Shown in pieces: positions 56,296 to 64,000 of a stretch of 64,000 nucleotides of DNA. Origin of the DNA: Poriferisodalis sp965205175 (GTDB taxonomy: Bacteria; Actinomycetota; Acidimicrobiia; Acidimicrobiales; Poriferisodalaceae); contig NZ_OZ242038.1 in NCBI RefSeq assembly GCF_965205175.1, forward strand, positions 1,922,001 to 1,986,000, in the 5' to 3' direction. Within the stretch, counting starts at the first letter, position 1. Each line of letters starts with the position of its first letter. The notes beneath the pieces were generated by a model, which searched no databases, was not told where the DNA came from, and saw only the letters and a program-made list of their open reading frames with translations. Both the position numbers and the translations under genes were made by a program.

Positions 56296-57575
56296 GCGAC
56301 GACGGCCTGGGGTGCGTCGGGATAGCGACGGGCGTCGGCCATCGTGTGCTCGGGGCGCACACGCTCGGCCATCGGTTTGCACCACCAGTCGGCCGCGTCG
56401 TCGAACTCGTCGCCCCAGATGCCGCGCAGTCCCGGCATCACCTTCTCTGCGAAGAGCTGGCTGGAGTAGCGGGTCTTCCAGTCCGGCATGTTGCCCATGT
56501 GCAGCAGGCAGAACACGGTGCCGAGCCGCAGCCGGCGGATCATGTCCTCCATGCGCTCGCGCACCGTGTCCGGCGAGCCGGCGATCACGTAGCCGCCTTC
56601 GACCAAGTCCTTCCACGTCAGCCGCTTGAACAGGGCCTGGTTTTCTTTGCGGAACTGGTCCAGCTTGCCCGCCTGGATGGTCTTGACGGTCCGATAGCCC
56701 GGCGGGTCGGCAAAGCCAGGAAACACATGCAGGCAGCGGTTGAAGAAGTACAGCATGTGCTCGCTGTACAGCTCCTCTGCTTCGGCATCGGTGGACGCGG
56801 TGCAGATGATCTGCGCGAAGCCGGCGCGTCCGGGCGACGGGCTCTTGCCGAGTTCGCCGACCCGGTTCCAGTAGCCGTCCATCAGTGTCTGGCCGGCCAA
56901 GTAGCCGTTGAAGCTGAGGTAGGAGTAGTTGTAGTCGTGCTCCAGGCAGAAGTCCCACGTCTCGATCGATCCGCCGCCGGGAATGTAGATCGGCGGATGG
57001 GGCCGCTGGATCGGCTTCGGCCAGCAGTTCACATAGCGCAGCTGGGTGTACTTGCCGTCGAATGTGAACACGTCCGGGTTGGTCCAGGCCTCCATGATGA
57101 GGTCGTGGGCCTCGTAGTACTTCTCGCGGGTCAGCGCCGGAATCTGCCCGTAGGTGAAGTTGGTGTCCATCGGCGTGCCCACCGGGAAGCCCGCCACCAA
57201 TCGGCCGCCGCTGATGCAGTCCAGCATCGCGAACTCCTCCGCCACACGGTGCGGCGGGTTGTACAGCGCGATCGAATTGCCGATCACGCAGATAGCTGCC
57301 TGCGAGGTGCGCCGGGCCAGTCCGGCGGCGATGATGTTGGGACTGGGCATGATGCCGTAGCCGTTCTGGTGATGCTCGTTGACGCCGATGCCGTCGAAGC
57401 CCAGCTCGTCGGCGAACTCGAGTTGGTCCATGTACTCGTGATAGACGCCGTTGGCGCGCTCCGGGTCGAACAGCGAGCCGTCGATGTCCACCCAGACGGA
57501 CCGGTGCTCGGTCTTGAAGTCGTCGGGCAGGTCGGGCCACGGCATCAGGTTGAACCAGCAGAACTTCACGGTCAT
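56292..57575 (-). CDS. Luciferase-like (LLM class) flavin-dependent monooxygenase
   Basis: 427 residues. FADELGFDGIGVNEHHQN, then ARRTSQAAICVIGNSIALYNPPHRVAEE, LDCISGGRLVAGFPVGTP and HPPIYIPGGGSIETWDF define the bacterial luciferase TIM barrel, which uses reduced FMN and O2. The family covers dibenzothiophene, alkanesulfonate and many other oxygenases. GGAGG precedes ATG 57575. Same operon as the downstream hydrolase, and the acyl-CoA dehydrogenase gene lies 120 bp upstream on the same strand. Confidence 0.84.
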   Translation of the reverse strand: MTVKFCWFNLMPWPDLPDDFKTEHRSVWVDIDGSLFDPERANGVYHEYMDQLEFADELGFDGIGVNEHHQNGYGIMPSPNIIAAGLARRTSQAAICVIGNSIALYNPPHRVAEEFAMLDCISGGRLVAGFPVGTPMDTNFTYGQIPALTREKYYEAHDLIMEAWTNPDVFTFDGKYTQLRYVNCWPKPIQRPHPPIYIPGGGSIETWDFCLEHDYNYSYLSFNGYLAGQTLMDGYWNRVGELGKSPSPGRAGFAQIICTASTDAEAEELYSEHMLYFFNRCLHVFPGFADPPGYRTVKTIQAGKLDQFRKENQALFKRLTWKDLVEGGYVIAGSPDTVRERMEDMIRRLRLGTVFCLLHMGNMPDWKTRYSSQLFAEKVMPGLRGIWGDEFDDAADWWCKPMAERVRPEHTMADARRYPDAPQAVVA

Positions 57576-57695
57576 GTGGATTGCCTCCGTATCTGACAGG
57601 TGCCGAATCTGGCGGGCGCCGGCGCGACAGTCCGCGGTGCTGCGTCGGCTGGTCTGCTCTCGCCCACCCTATTGCGACTGCTCGGTTGCGGTCCC

Positions 57696-58883
57696 TTAGG
57701 GCGACGGTTCGCGTGGCAGGCCGAGCACTCGCTCGCCGATGATGTTGCGCTGGATCTCGCTGGTGCCGCCTGCGATGCGCATGCACGGCGCGTACAGGAA
57801 CCGCTGCGTCGGCGCGGAGTCGACCAAGGCGTGCGCGCCGCGCAGGCCCACGGCGACGGCGGCTTCGTCGTAGCCGAGTTCGCTGTTTGCCAGCTTGGCG
57901 ACGGGGGCCATACGAGCATCGGTGCCCCGCAGGTCCATGAGCGCCGCCAAGGCACTGCCGCGGGCGAACAGGTCGGCGAGCGACTGCCGCCCGTGCGGCC
58001 CAGTGGCCCCAGCTGCTTCGACCATCTGCGCCAGTCGCTTGCGCAGGCCGGTCACCCCGGCCGCCCCGGCGCCGCCGCGTTCATCCTCGAGCACCGCCAT
58101 CGCCACCCCCCATCCGCCGCCGCGCCCGCCCAGCAGCGCGTCTGCGGGCACTGCAACGTCGTCGAAGTACACCTCGCAGAACTCGCTGTCGCCGGTCATC
58201 TGCCGGATCGGGCGGACCTCCACGCCGGGCAGGCTCATGTCCAGCAGGAAGAAGCTGATGCCGCGGTGCTTGGGCGCATCGGGCTCGGTGCGCGCCATCA
58301 AGATGCCGTACTCGGCGAACTGCGCGTTCGACGACCACACCTTCTGGCCGTTCAACACGAAGCGGTCGTCGTCGGCAACCGCGGCGGCGGCCAGCCCGCC
58401 GAGGTCCGATCCGGCGCCGGGCTCGCTGAACAGCTGGCACCACAGCAGCTCACCCGTGAGCGTCGGGCGCAGGAACGTGCGTTGCTGATCGGCGGTGCCG
58501 GCGCGCAGGATCGCCTCGCCCGCCAGCACGATGCCTTGCAGGTTGAGGTACGGCGCGACACCGGCGCGTTCGCATTCCTCCATCCACACCGCGGTGTGGC
58601 GTCGGCTCAGGCTCTGCCCGCCATGCTCGGCCGGCCAGTGCAGGCCGGCCCAGCCGCCCTCGAAGCAGTGCCGCTGCCACAGTCGCGCCTGCTCGTGCAG
58701 CTCCGGCGCCAGGATCGCTCCGTAGGCAGGACACGCGATGCCGGTGCGGACAGCATGCGCCAGGAACGCCGCTGCCTCTGTTCGGAACGATTCAAGGTTT
58801 GCTTCGATCGCTGCGTCTGCCGCCACGGCGGATGCAGATGCAGCGCTCGTCGCAGCAGATTGCATCGGTACGGCGGTGTTCAT
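57696..58883 (-). CDS. Acyl-CoA dehydrogenase
   Basis: 395 residues. LHWPAEHGGQSLSRR, QLFSEPGAGSDLGGLAA, FVLNGQKVWSSNAQFAEYG, GVEVRPIRQMTGDSEFCEVYF and the terminal RIAGGTSEIQRNIIGERVLGLP make a complete enzyme with the C-terminal FAD-contact motif. An Ala/Ser-rich start of about 25 residues precedes the fold. Distinct from the paralogue at 45190. Divergent from the M20 peptidase gene over 64 bp, which contains three short GGGGCTCATCTGTTG-like repeats. Confidence 0.88.
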   Translation of the reverse strand: MNTAVPMQSAATSAASASAVAADAAIEANLESFRTEAAAFLAHAVRTGIACPAYGAILAPELHEQARLWQRHCFEGGWAGLHWPAEHGGQSLSRRHTAVWMEECERAGVAPYLNLQGIVLAGEAILRAGTADQQRTFLRPTLTGELLWCQLFSEPGAGSDLGGLAAAAVADDDRFVLNGQKVWSSNAQFAEYGILMARTEPDAPKHRGISFFLLDMSLPGVEVRPIRQMTGDSEFCEVYFDDVAVPADALLGGRGGGWGVAMAVLEDERGGAGAAGVTGLRKRLAQMVEAAGATGPHGRQSLADLFARGSALAALMDLRGTDARMAPVAKLANSELGYDEAAVAVGLRGAHALVDSAPTQRFLYAPCMRIAGGTSEIQRNIIGERVLGLPREPSP

Positions 58884-58947
58884 CGGTTGGGGCTCATCTG
58901 TTGGGGCTCATCTGTCGGCACAGTAGCGGTGTCCTAGCATCGCGGCC

Positions 58948-60312
58948 ATGGGCGAACTCGACCACACCGATCCTGCGCTGACCAACCAGACGGTGGCGCT
59001 GTTGCAGCAGCTCATCCGCAACGCCTGTGTGAACGACGGCACGGTGGCCTCGGGCGAGGAGGTGCGCAACAGCGACCTGCTTCAGACATTCTTAGAAGGG
59101 CCCGGCGTGGAGGTGAGCAGCTTCGAGTCCGAGCCGGGCCGCCGTTCGCTGGTGGCTCGCATCGCCGGCACCGACCCGTCGGCGCCCAAGCTGTGCCTGA
59201 TGGGCCACACCGACGTGGTGCCGGTGAACGAAGCGGGCTGGAGTCGCGACCCGTTCGGCGGTGAGCTGGTGGACGGCGAAGTTTGGGGGCGCGGTGCAGT
59301 CGACATGCTCAACCTCACGTCCTCGATGGCGGTGGCCTTCCGCCACATAGCCCGCAGCGGCTTCCGGCCGGCCGGCGACGTGATCTACTTCGGCGTCGCC
59401 GACGAGGAGGCTGGCGGCACTTACGGTGCCAAGTGGATGGCGCAGCACCACTGGGATGCCATCGAGTGCGATTACGTCCTCACCGAGTTCGGCGGGATGC
59501 CCAGCCACACGCCACAGGGCACCAAGATCACTTTGGCAGCCGGTGAGAAGGGGATCGGCTGGCGTCGGCTCATCGTGCGCGGCACGCCCGGTCACGGTTC
59601 GATGCCGTTCGGCACCGACAACGCGCTCGTCAAGGCCGCCGAGGTGGTGCGGCGCATCGCCGAGTACCGACCGGCGCCCCAGCTCACCGAGATGTGGCAG
59701 CACCACGTCTCCACGCTGCTGGTGGACGACGAGACACGTGAGGCCCTGCTGGACCCGGGCCGTGTCTACGACGCTGTGGCGGCGATGGACTCGCCCGGCT
59801 TGGCCCGGCACCTCCACGCGTGCAGCCACACCACGTTCAGCCCGAACGTGGTCGGCGGCGGCAACAAGACCAACATCATTCCCGACACGGTCGAGATCGA
59901 GGTGGACATCCGCACTGCGCCCGGCGATCCGGTTGCGGTGAATGAGCACTTGCGAGAAGCGCTCGGCGAGCTGTTCGACGAGGTGGAGATCGAGCGCCTC
60001 CACGACGACCCGGCCAGCTCCTCGCCGACCAACACGCCGATGTGGCAGCTGCTCAGCGAGCTGGTGGCCAAGGCGCACCCCGGTGCTCCGGTGATTCCGC
60101 AGCTGATCGTCGGCGCCACCGACGCCAGGTTCTTCCGCGAGAAGGGCGCGGTGGCCTACGGCGCCGGGCTGTTCAGCAACCGTGTCAACTCCAGCGACTT
60201 CATGCTGCGCTTCCACGGCAACGACGAGCGCGTCGACGTCGACTCGCTGGCACTCAGCACCCAGCTGTGGATCGACGTGATCAAGCACCGAGGCGACCGG
60301 GTCGCTTCGTGA
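58948..60312 (+). CDS. M20/M25/M40-family metallopeptidase
   Basis: 454 residues. Metal-site motifs LMGHTDVVPVNEAGW (HxD), VWGRGAVDMLN, FGVADEEAGGTYG (EE) and NIIPDTVEIEVDIRT, with the dimerisation domain between about 200 and 330 (RGTPGHGSMPFGTDN). The family hydrolyses dipeptides or N-acyl amino acids with two zinc ions. ATG 58948 is 7 nt after TAGCAT, so leaderless. The C-terminal DARFFREKGAVAYGAGLFS region carries the last metal-ligand context. Confidence 0.86.
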   Translation: MGELDHTDPALTNQTVALLQQLIRNACVNDGTVASGEEVRNSDLLQTFLEGPGVEVSSFESEPGRRSLVARIAGTDPSAPKLCLMGHTDVVPVNEAGWSRDPFGGELVDGEVWGRGAVDMLNLTSSMAVAFRHIARSGFRPAGDVIYFGVADEEAGGTYGAKWMAQHHWDAIECDYVLTEFGGMPSHTPQGTKITLAAGEKGIGWRRLIVRGTPGHGSMPFGTDNALVKAAEVVRRIAEYRPAPQLTEMWQHHVSTLLVDDETREALLDPGRVYDAVAAMDSPGLARHLHACSHTTFSPNVVGGGNKTNIIPDTVEIEVDIRTAPGDPVAVNEHLREALGELFDEVEIERLHDDPASSSPTNTPMWQLLSELVAKAHPGAPVIPQLIVGATDARFFREKGAVAYGAGLFSNRVNSSDFMLRFHGNDERVDVDSLALSTQLWIDVIKHRGDRVAS

Positions 60313-60458
60313 CCTGACCCGCTTGGTTGCCACGGCCAGGCACTCAGCGGCAATGCATCGAGGGCGCGTACCGCCACCGAATCAGCAGTGGTACTGTGAG
60401 ATCCGTCTTTCCCCGACTTGCACGATCCGTGCGTCGCTGGGTCCATCAGGGGGGTGGG

Positions 60459-61235
60459 ATGTCCACTACCAATGGGGCACCGCGTTCCGAGCGGGTGAGG
60501 AGCAGCCGCCGGCGAAGTCCTGCGATGTGCAGTCGGACTTCGCTCGGTATGGCTGGGTTCGCTCGGTTCGACGGGGTTCGGATCTGCTTGAGAGCCATCG
60601 CGACGAGGCCAACGCTGTCTGGTGTGCTGGCCGCGGGCTTGATTCTGGCAGGGGCGGCGGCGTGCGGTGAAGCGGCGGCGAACACGGTTGCAGCGACTGA
60701 TGCCCGTGCTGGGGTCGTTGCGCCCGCCGCTCCGGCACCGGAGTCGGTGACGGCTCGGAACGCGGAACCAGACCGCACGCCTCTGCGCAGGGCATCGCAT
60801 GACGCCGCGCCAGGGTCCTCTGATCTGTTCCGGCACATGCCTGAGCTTGATGACGGTTACGTCAGTCACGAGGAGCGGGAGACCGCGTACGGAGCATTCG
60901 TGTCCTGCGCACGGGGCCTGGGTGCCAAAGACTTCGTCGAACCCGGCCAGGCTGCCTGGCCAGTATCCATCTTCTACGGTTTCGTCGACGACGATGCCGG
61001 TGTAGCGCGCCGGTGCTATCGGTGGCATTTGTGGCGCATCGACGCTTGGCGGCAGATGCACAGCCCCAATGCTGTCGCTGGCCAGCCAGCCGTGAGCCCC
61101 ACGTTGTCTCACCCCGAGTTTTTTCAGGAGATGCCTGAGTCTTGCTTGGCGCTGCTCGGCGGCAGCGCACCAGATCCGGCCGACCGCAACCGACCCGAAG
61201 CTGACGAGACCGAACACCGAATCATCCACTGCTGA
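60459..61235 (+). CDS. Putative secreted lipoprotein of unknown function
   Basis: 258 residues from ATG 60459, which has GGGGGTGGG close upstream. After about 60 basic residues a hydrophobic segment ends LILAGAAAC, a lipobox-like site, so the basic lead may be shorter in life. The mature part is Ala/Pro-rich and then folded (ERETAYGAFVSCARGLG, VSIFYGFVDDDAGVARRCYRW, PESCLALLGG) with paired cysteines. No family recognised. Confidence 0.5.
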   Translation: MSTTNGAPRSERVRSSRRRSPAMCSRTSLGMAGFARFDGVRICLRAIATRPTLSGVLAAGLILAGAAACGEAAANTVAATDARAGVVAPAAPAPESVTARNAEPDRTPLRRASHDAAPGSSDLFRHMPELDDGYVSHEERETAYGAFVSCARGLGAKDFVEPGQAAWPVSIFYGFVDDDAGVARRCYRWHLWRIDAWRQMHSPNAVAGQPAVSPTLSHPEFFQEMPESCLALLGGSAPDPADRNRPEADETEHRIIHC

Positions 61236-61318
61236 CATGCCCTTCAGCGCTGTCGGCCGACGGCTGCTGGGTGCGCTGAGCGTTCAGCCGTGCCCAGTAT
61301 TCGGCTCAGGGTCGGGCG

Positions 61319-62098
61319 TCAGCTGGTGCAACCCACTCGGGGGGTGATGTGGGGGAGGCGTCCGGCCCGCAGGGAGATCACCGAGCCGGCCTCATCGATT
61401 TCCCAGACCACGCGCTTGTCGGCATCGGGGGTGTCCACAGGCACGTACTGGATTGCAGAGAGCCCGGGGCCGTCCTCGATCCGGTTGCCGAAAGCCTCGA
61501 CGATCTCGCTGCGCGTCGAGCCGATGCCGTAGCCGGAGATGGTGGTGATCGGGCCGGCGTCGATGTCCACGCGCACGATCTCGGCGTTGACAGCGAGCAG
61601 CCGCACGCCTTGGGGTCCGTTCTGAATGGTGTAGTAGCGGCAGGCGTCGGTGCCGCCAGGCACTGCGATCAGCAAGGCGCCCGCAGCGGTCTGCGCGTCT
61701 TGGAGCGTGTGGCCGATCTGCACCGGCGACAGGCCGGCAGTCGACAGCTTCGACGCCGTCGTCACGTTGGAAGCCGCAGGGCCGCTGTCGCCGTCGGCCG
61801 GGGCATCCGCCGAGGTCGTTGTGGGCGCCACCGTCACGAGCGTGGTGGTGACGGTGGCAGTCTCGACGCTTGAGGCCGCCGAGCCGTCAGCGGCTGTTGT
61901 GGTGGTGGCGTCTGTGCTGTCGTCGTTGTCGTCGCTCAGCAGTCCGCACGCGCTGACCAGCAGCGACACGGCCAGCGCCGTCGCCACCGCACTTCGGCCT
62001 CGGGCACGGCCAGCGCGCACGGCACGTCCAACACAGCAGGAATCGAGTCGATGCACGGCAGTCGCCCTTCCAGTCGCAGCCCTGCGGGGAGCAGGCAT
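61319..62098 (-). CDS. Putative lipoprotein of unknown function
   Basis: 259 residues. Hydrophobic ALAVSLLVSACG is a good lipobox. A Thr/Ala/Asp-rich linker of about 70 residues follows, then a globular domain (GLSPVQIGHTLQDAQTAAG, YYTIQNGPQGVRLL, ITTISGYGIGSTRSEIVEAFG, VVWEIDEAGSVISLRAGRLP). The GxGxGSTRSEIVEAFG pattern is common in actinobacterial secreted proteins. ATG 62098 is 7 nt after TACTCT, a leaderless arrangement. It diverges from the amidohydrolase gene. Confidence 0.6.
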   Translation of the reverse strand: MPAPRRAATGRATAVHRLDSCCVGRAVRAGRARGRSAVATALAVSLLVSACGLLSDDNDDSTDATTTTAADGSAASSVETATVTTTLVTVAPTTTSADAPADGDSGPAASNVTTASKLSTAGLSPVQIGHTLQDAQTAAGALLIAVPGGTDACRYYTIQNGPQGVRLLAVNAEIVRVDIDAGPITTISGYGIGSTRSEIVEAFGNRIEDGPGLSAIQYVPVDTPDADKRVVWEIDEAGSVISLRAGRLPHITPRVGCTS

Positions 62099-62227
62099 AG
62101 CATCGAGAGTACCGAAGACCGCGACGCGGCGGGGTGACACCGGCGGGCACTCGGAGCTTGGCGTAAGCTCGCCTGTTGCAGGCGGCGGCCGAGCACGAGT
62201 AGGCGAGCACGAGCAGGGGAGCGCACC

Positions 62228-63946
62228 ATGCCACACGACACGGTCATTCGAGGCGGCTTGGTGGTCGACGGCACCGGTGCCGAAGCCGCGGTCGCTGACG
62301 TCGCCATCGACGGCGAGCGGATCACTGCGGTCGGCAGCGTCCCCGAGCCCGGCCGCACCGAGATCGACGCGGCGGGCAGGGTGGTGACGCCCGGCTTCGT
62401 GGACATTCACACACACCTCGACGCTCAGCTGGCTTGGGACCCCATCGGCTCCAGTTCGTGCTGGCATGGGGTGACCTCGGTGGTCATGGGCAACTGCGGC
62501 GTCACCTTCGCCCCGGTCAAGACCGAGGACATCAGCTACATCGCCGAGGTCATGGAATCGGTGGAGGACATCCCGAAGCAGTCGATCATGCAGGGCCTGC
62601 CGTGGGACTGGCGCACCTACGGCGAGTACTTGGAGTTCCTGGACGGGACGCCCAAGGGCCTCAATGTGGGTGGCATGGTCGGCCATGTCGCAGTGCGTTG
62701 GCACACGATGGGCCCAGACAGCCTCGAAGAGCGGCCCGCGTCGCAGCCGCAGGTGGCAGCCATGTGCGAGCTGGTGGACGAAGCGATGTCGGCGGGTGCG
62801 CTGGGGTTCTCGACCTCGCGCACGCTGCTGCACCGCACACCCGACGGCCGCCCGATCCCCGGCACCTTCGCAGACGACGAGGAGCTGTACGCGTTCGGCG
62901 ACGTGCTGGGCCGCCATGGCCGCGGCGTGTTCGAGTCCGCGCCCCGCTTCGAGGCCGCCGGACCGGACTTTGCCGGCGGCCGGCACGAGATCGAGGTGCT
63001 GGGCGAGATCACCCGCCGCAGCGGCCGGCCGTGCACGTTCGGGCTCGTGTACTCCGCCCGAAAGCCCGAGATGAGCGACCTAGTGCTCGGCTACGTCGCC
63101 GAACAGAACGCGGCCGGCGCGAACCTGCGTCCGCAGACCACCTGCCGCGCCATCGGCGTGGTGCTCGGCATAGCGCACCGAACGCCGTGGGATCGTGCGG
63201 GGGAGACATGGCGTTCGCTGCGCAGCCTGGATGTGGCCGGCCGCCTCGATGCGATCCGCGACCCGGCCACCCGTGCGGCGCTGGTGGCCGAGGCCAACGC
63301 GTCGAGCCGCAACTCCACAGGCATGGCGAACGCGCTGGTGGACCTGAGCCGGCTGTACCTGCTGGACGCGACGAATCCCGACTACCGGGTGGGCCCTGAG
63401 GGCACCCTCGAAGCGCAAGCAGCCGCCGCAGGAGTGACTCCGGTGGAGCTGTTCCTGCAGGAGACGGATCGCTCGGACGGGACGGTGATGCTGAGTCTGC
63501 CGGTGCTGAACCAGGACTTCGAGGCGATCGAGCGGATGCTGGAGCACCCCTCCATCGTGATGGGCCTCGCCGACGCAGGCGCCCACGTCGGGCAGATCAT
63601 GGACTCCAGCCAACCCACCTTCTTCCTGAGCCACTGGGTGCGCGACAACGGCTTCTTCTCACTGGCCGAGGGCGTGCGCCGCATCACCTCCGACACCGCG
63701 GACCTGTTCGGGCTGGTCGACCGGGGACGCCTGCAGGCGGGCCGTTTCGCCGACGTCAACGTCATCGACCTCGAGCGCTTGGCGCTGTCAGGGCCGCAGT
63801 ACGTGTACGACTTCCCGGGCGGTGCAGGCCGATACATCCAGCGCGGCGCCGGCTACGAAGCCACGCTGGTGAACGGCGCGGTGTTCATGCGCGACGGCGA
63901 GCACACCGGCGCACTTGCCGGAAGGACGCTGCGCTCAACCGACTGA
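62228..63946 (+). CDS. D-aminoacylase-type amidohydrolase (N-acyl-D-amino-acid deacylase family)
   Basis: 572 residues. VIRGGLVVDGTGAEAAVADV and VTPGFVDIHTHLDAQLAWDP (metal-binding HxH) open the barrel. SVVMGNCGVTFAPV, ALGFSTSRTLLH, GLADAGAHVGQIMDSS (metal-binding His region) and the closing beta-sandwich (LQAGRFADVNVIDLERL) follow. Family members deacylate N-acyl-D-amino acids or related amides. ATG 62228 has GGGGAG upstream. Confidence 0.84.
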   Translation: MPHDTVIRGGLVVDGTGAEAAVADVAIDGERITAVGSVPEPGRTEIDAAGRVVTPGFVDIHTHLDAQLAWDPIGSSSCWHGVTSVVMGNCGVTFAPVKTEDISYIAEVMESVEDIPKQSIMQGLPWDWRTYGEYLEFLDGTPKGLNVGGMVGHVAVRWHTMGPDSLEERPASQPQVAAMCELVDEAMSAGALGFSTSRTLLHRTPDGRPIPGTFADDEELYAFGDVLGRHGRGVFESAPRFEAAGPDFAGGRHEIEVLGEITRRSGRPCTFGLVYSARKPEMSDLVLGYVAEQNAAGANLRPQTTCRAIGVVLGIAHRTPWDRAGETWRSLRSLDVAGRLDAIRDPATRAALVAEANASSRNSTGMANALVDLSRLYLLDATNPDYRVGPEGTLEAQAAAAGVTPVELFLQETDRSDGTVMLSLPVLNQDFEAIERMLEHPSIVMGLADAGAHVGQIMDSSQPTFFLSHWVRDNGFFSLAEGVRRITSDTADLFGLVDRGRLQAGRFADVNVIDLERLALSGPQYVYDFPGGAGRYIQRGAGYEATLVNGAVFMRDGEHTGALAGRTLRSTD

Positions 63947-63981
63947 GCGCGACGGCGGTGCCGCGCTAGCTTCTGCGCCTC

Positions 63982-64000
63982 ATGGCTAGCGCACCCCCAA
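63982..64000 (+). CDS. Possible start of a further gene, cut by the window end
   Basis: ATG 63982 lies 9 nt after a TAGCTT hexamer, the start arrangement common in this genome. Only six codons are visible, so nothing more can be said. Confidence 0.25.

Overview
The window is high-GC bacterial DNA with short intergenic gaps. Many genes have a TANNNT hexamer 6-8 nt before the start codon, the arrangement of leaderless mRNAs. Together with the gene content (DUF222/13E12-type HNH endonuclease, HhH-GPD family protein, cell-wall-binding-repeat protein, MaoC and acyl-CoA dehydrogenase genes, CoxL-type Mo hydroxylases) this points to an Actinomycetota genome. I would guess Acidimicrobiia, but no marker gene here settles that.

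Layout. 1-1696: end of an MFS transporter and a hot-dog thioesterase of the betainyl-CoA type. 1697-7168: a repeat-rich, decayed zone around a DUF222-HNH endonuclease gene, with short repeats, direct repeats, palindromes and gene remnants. 7169-10647: a dihydropteroate-synthase-like gene, then two lower-GC paralogues of an HsdR-N-like family, one interrupted by an amber codon. 10735-19801: a molybdopterin oxidoreductase, a ferredoxin, and a minus-strand operon that reads as a gamma-butyrobetaine/carnitine degradation pathway (dioxygenase, carnitine dehydrogenase, 3-dehydrocarnitine cleavage enzyme) behind a CoxL-type subunit. 19875-22397: methyltransferase, PfkB kinase and HhH-GPD protein.

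22450-39306 is a defence island: SNF2 helicase with C-terminal DUF3883, TrlF-type PHP-ATPase, AlbA_2/Schlafen-like protein, DUF1156 adenine methylase, a membrane-anchored coiled-coil protein, a Swt1-HEPN + DUF499 (BrxC/PglY-like) ATPase, a second membrane-anchored coiled-coil protein, and a further coiled-coil protein. It shares parts with BREX and DISARM but I see no PglZ, BrxL or DrmA/B/C. The methylase is split by an 11-G run exactly in its SAM-binding motif I. One G fewer restores the frame, so this looks like a phase-variable switch captured in the OFF state.

39380-63946: catabolic and lipid genes (second CoxL-type subunit, MetY-type enzyme, alpha/beta hydrolases, MaoC pair, two acyl-CoA dehydrogenases, enoyl-CoA hydratase, penicillin-acylase family protein, luciferase-like monooxygenase, M20 peptidase, D-aminoacylase-type amidohydrolase), two lipoproteins and a large secreted RCC1-repeat protein whose promoter region contains a 14-C run. 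At 46531-47142 a DsbA/FrnE-like gene has an in-frame TGA exactly at the first catalytic cysteine, followed by a plausible bacterial SECIS hairpin: a candidate selenoprotein.

The strongest leads are the UxxC selenoprotein, the poly-G switch in the defence methylase, the PglZ-less BREX-like gene set bracketed by twin membrane coiled-coil proteins, and the recurrent TGTCACA-N9-TANNNT-N7-start promoter module.
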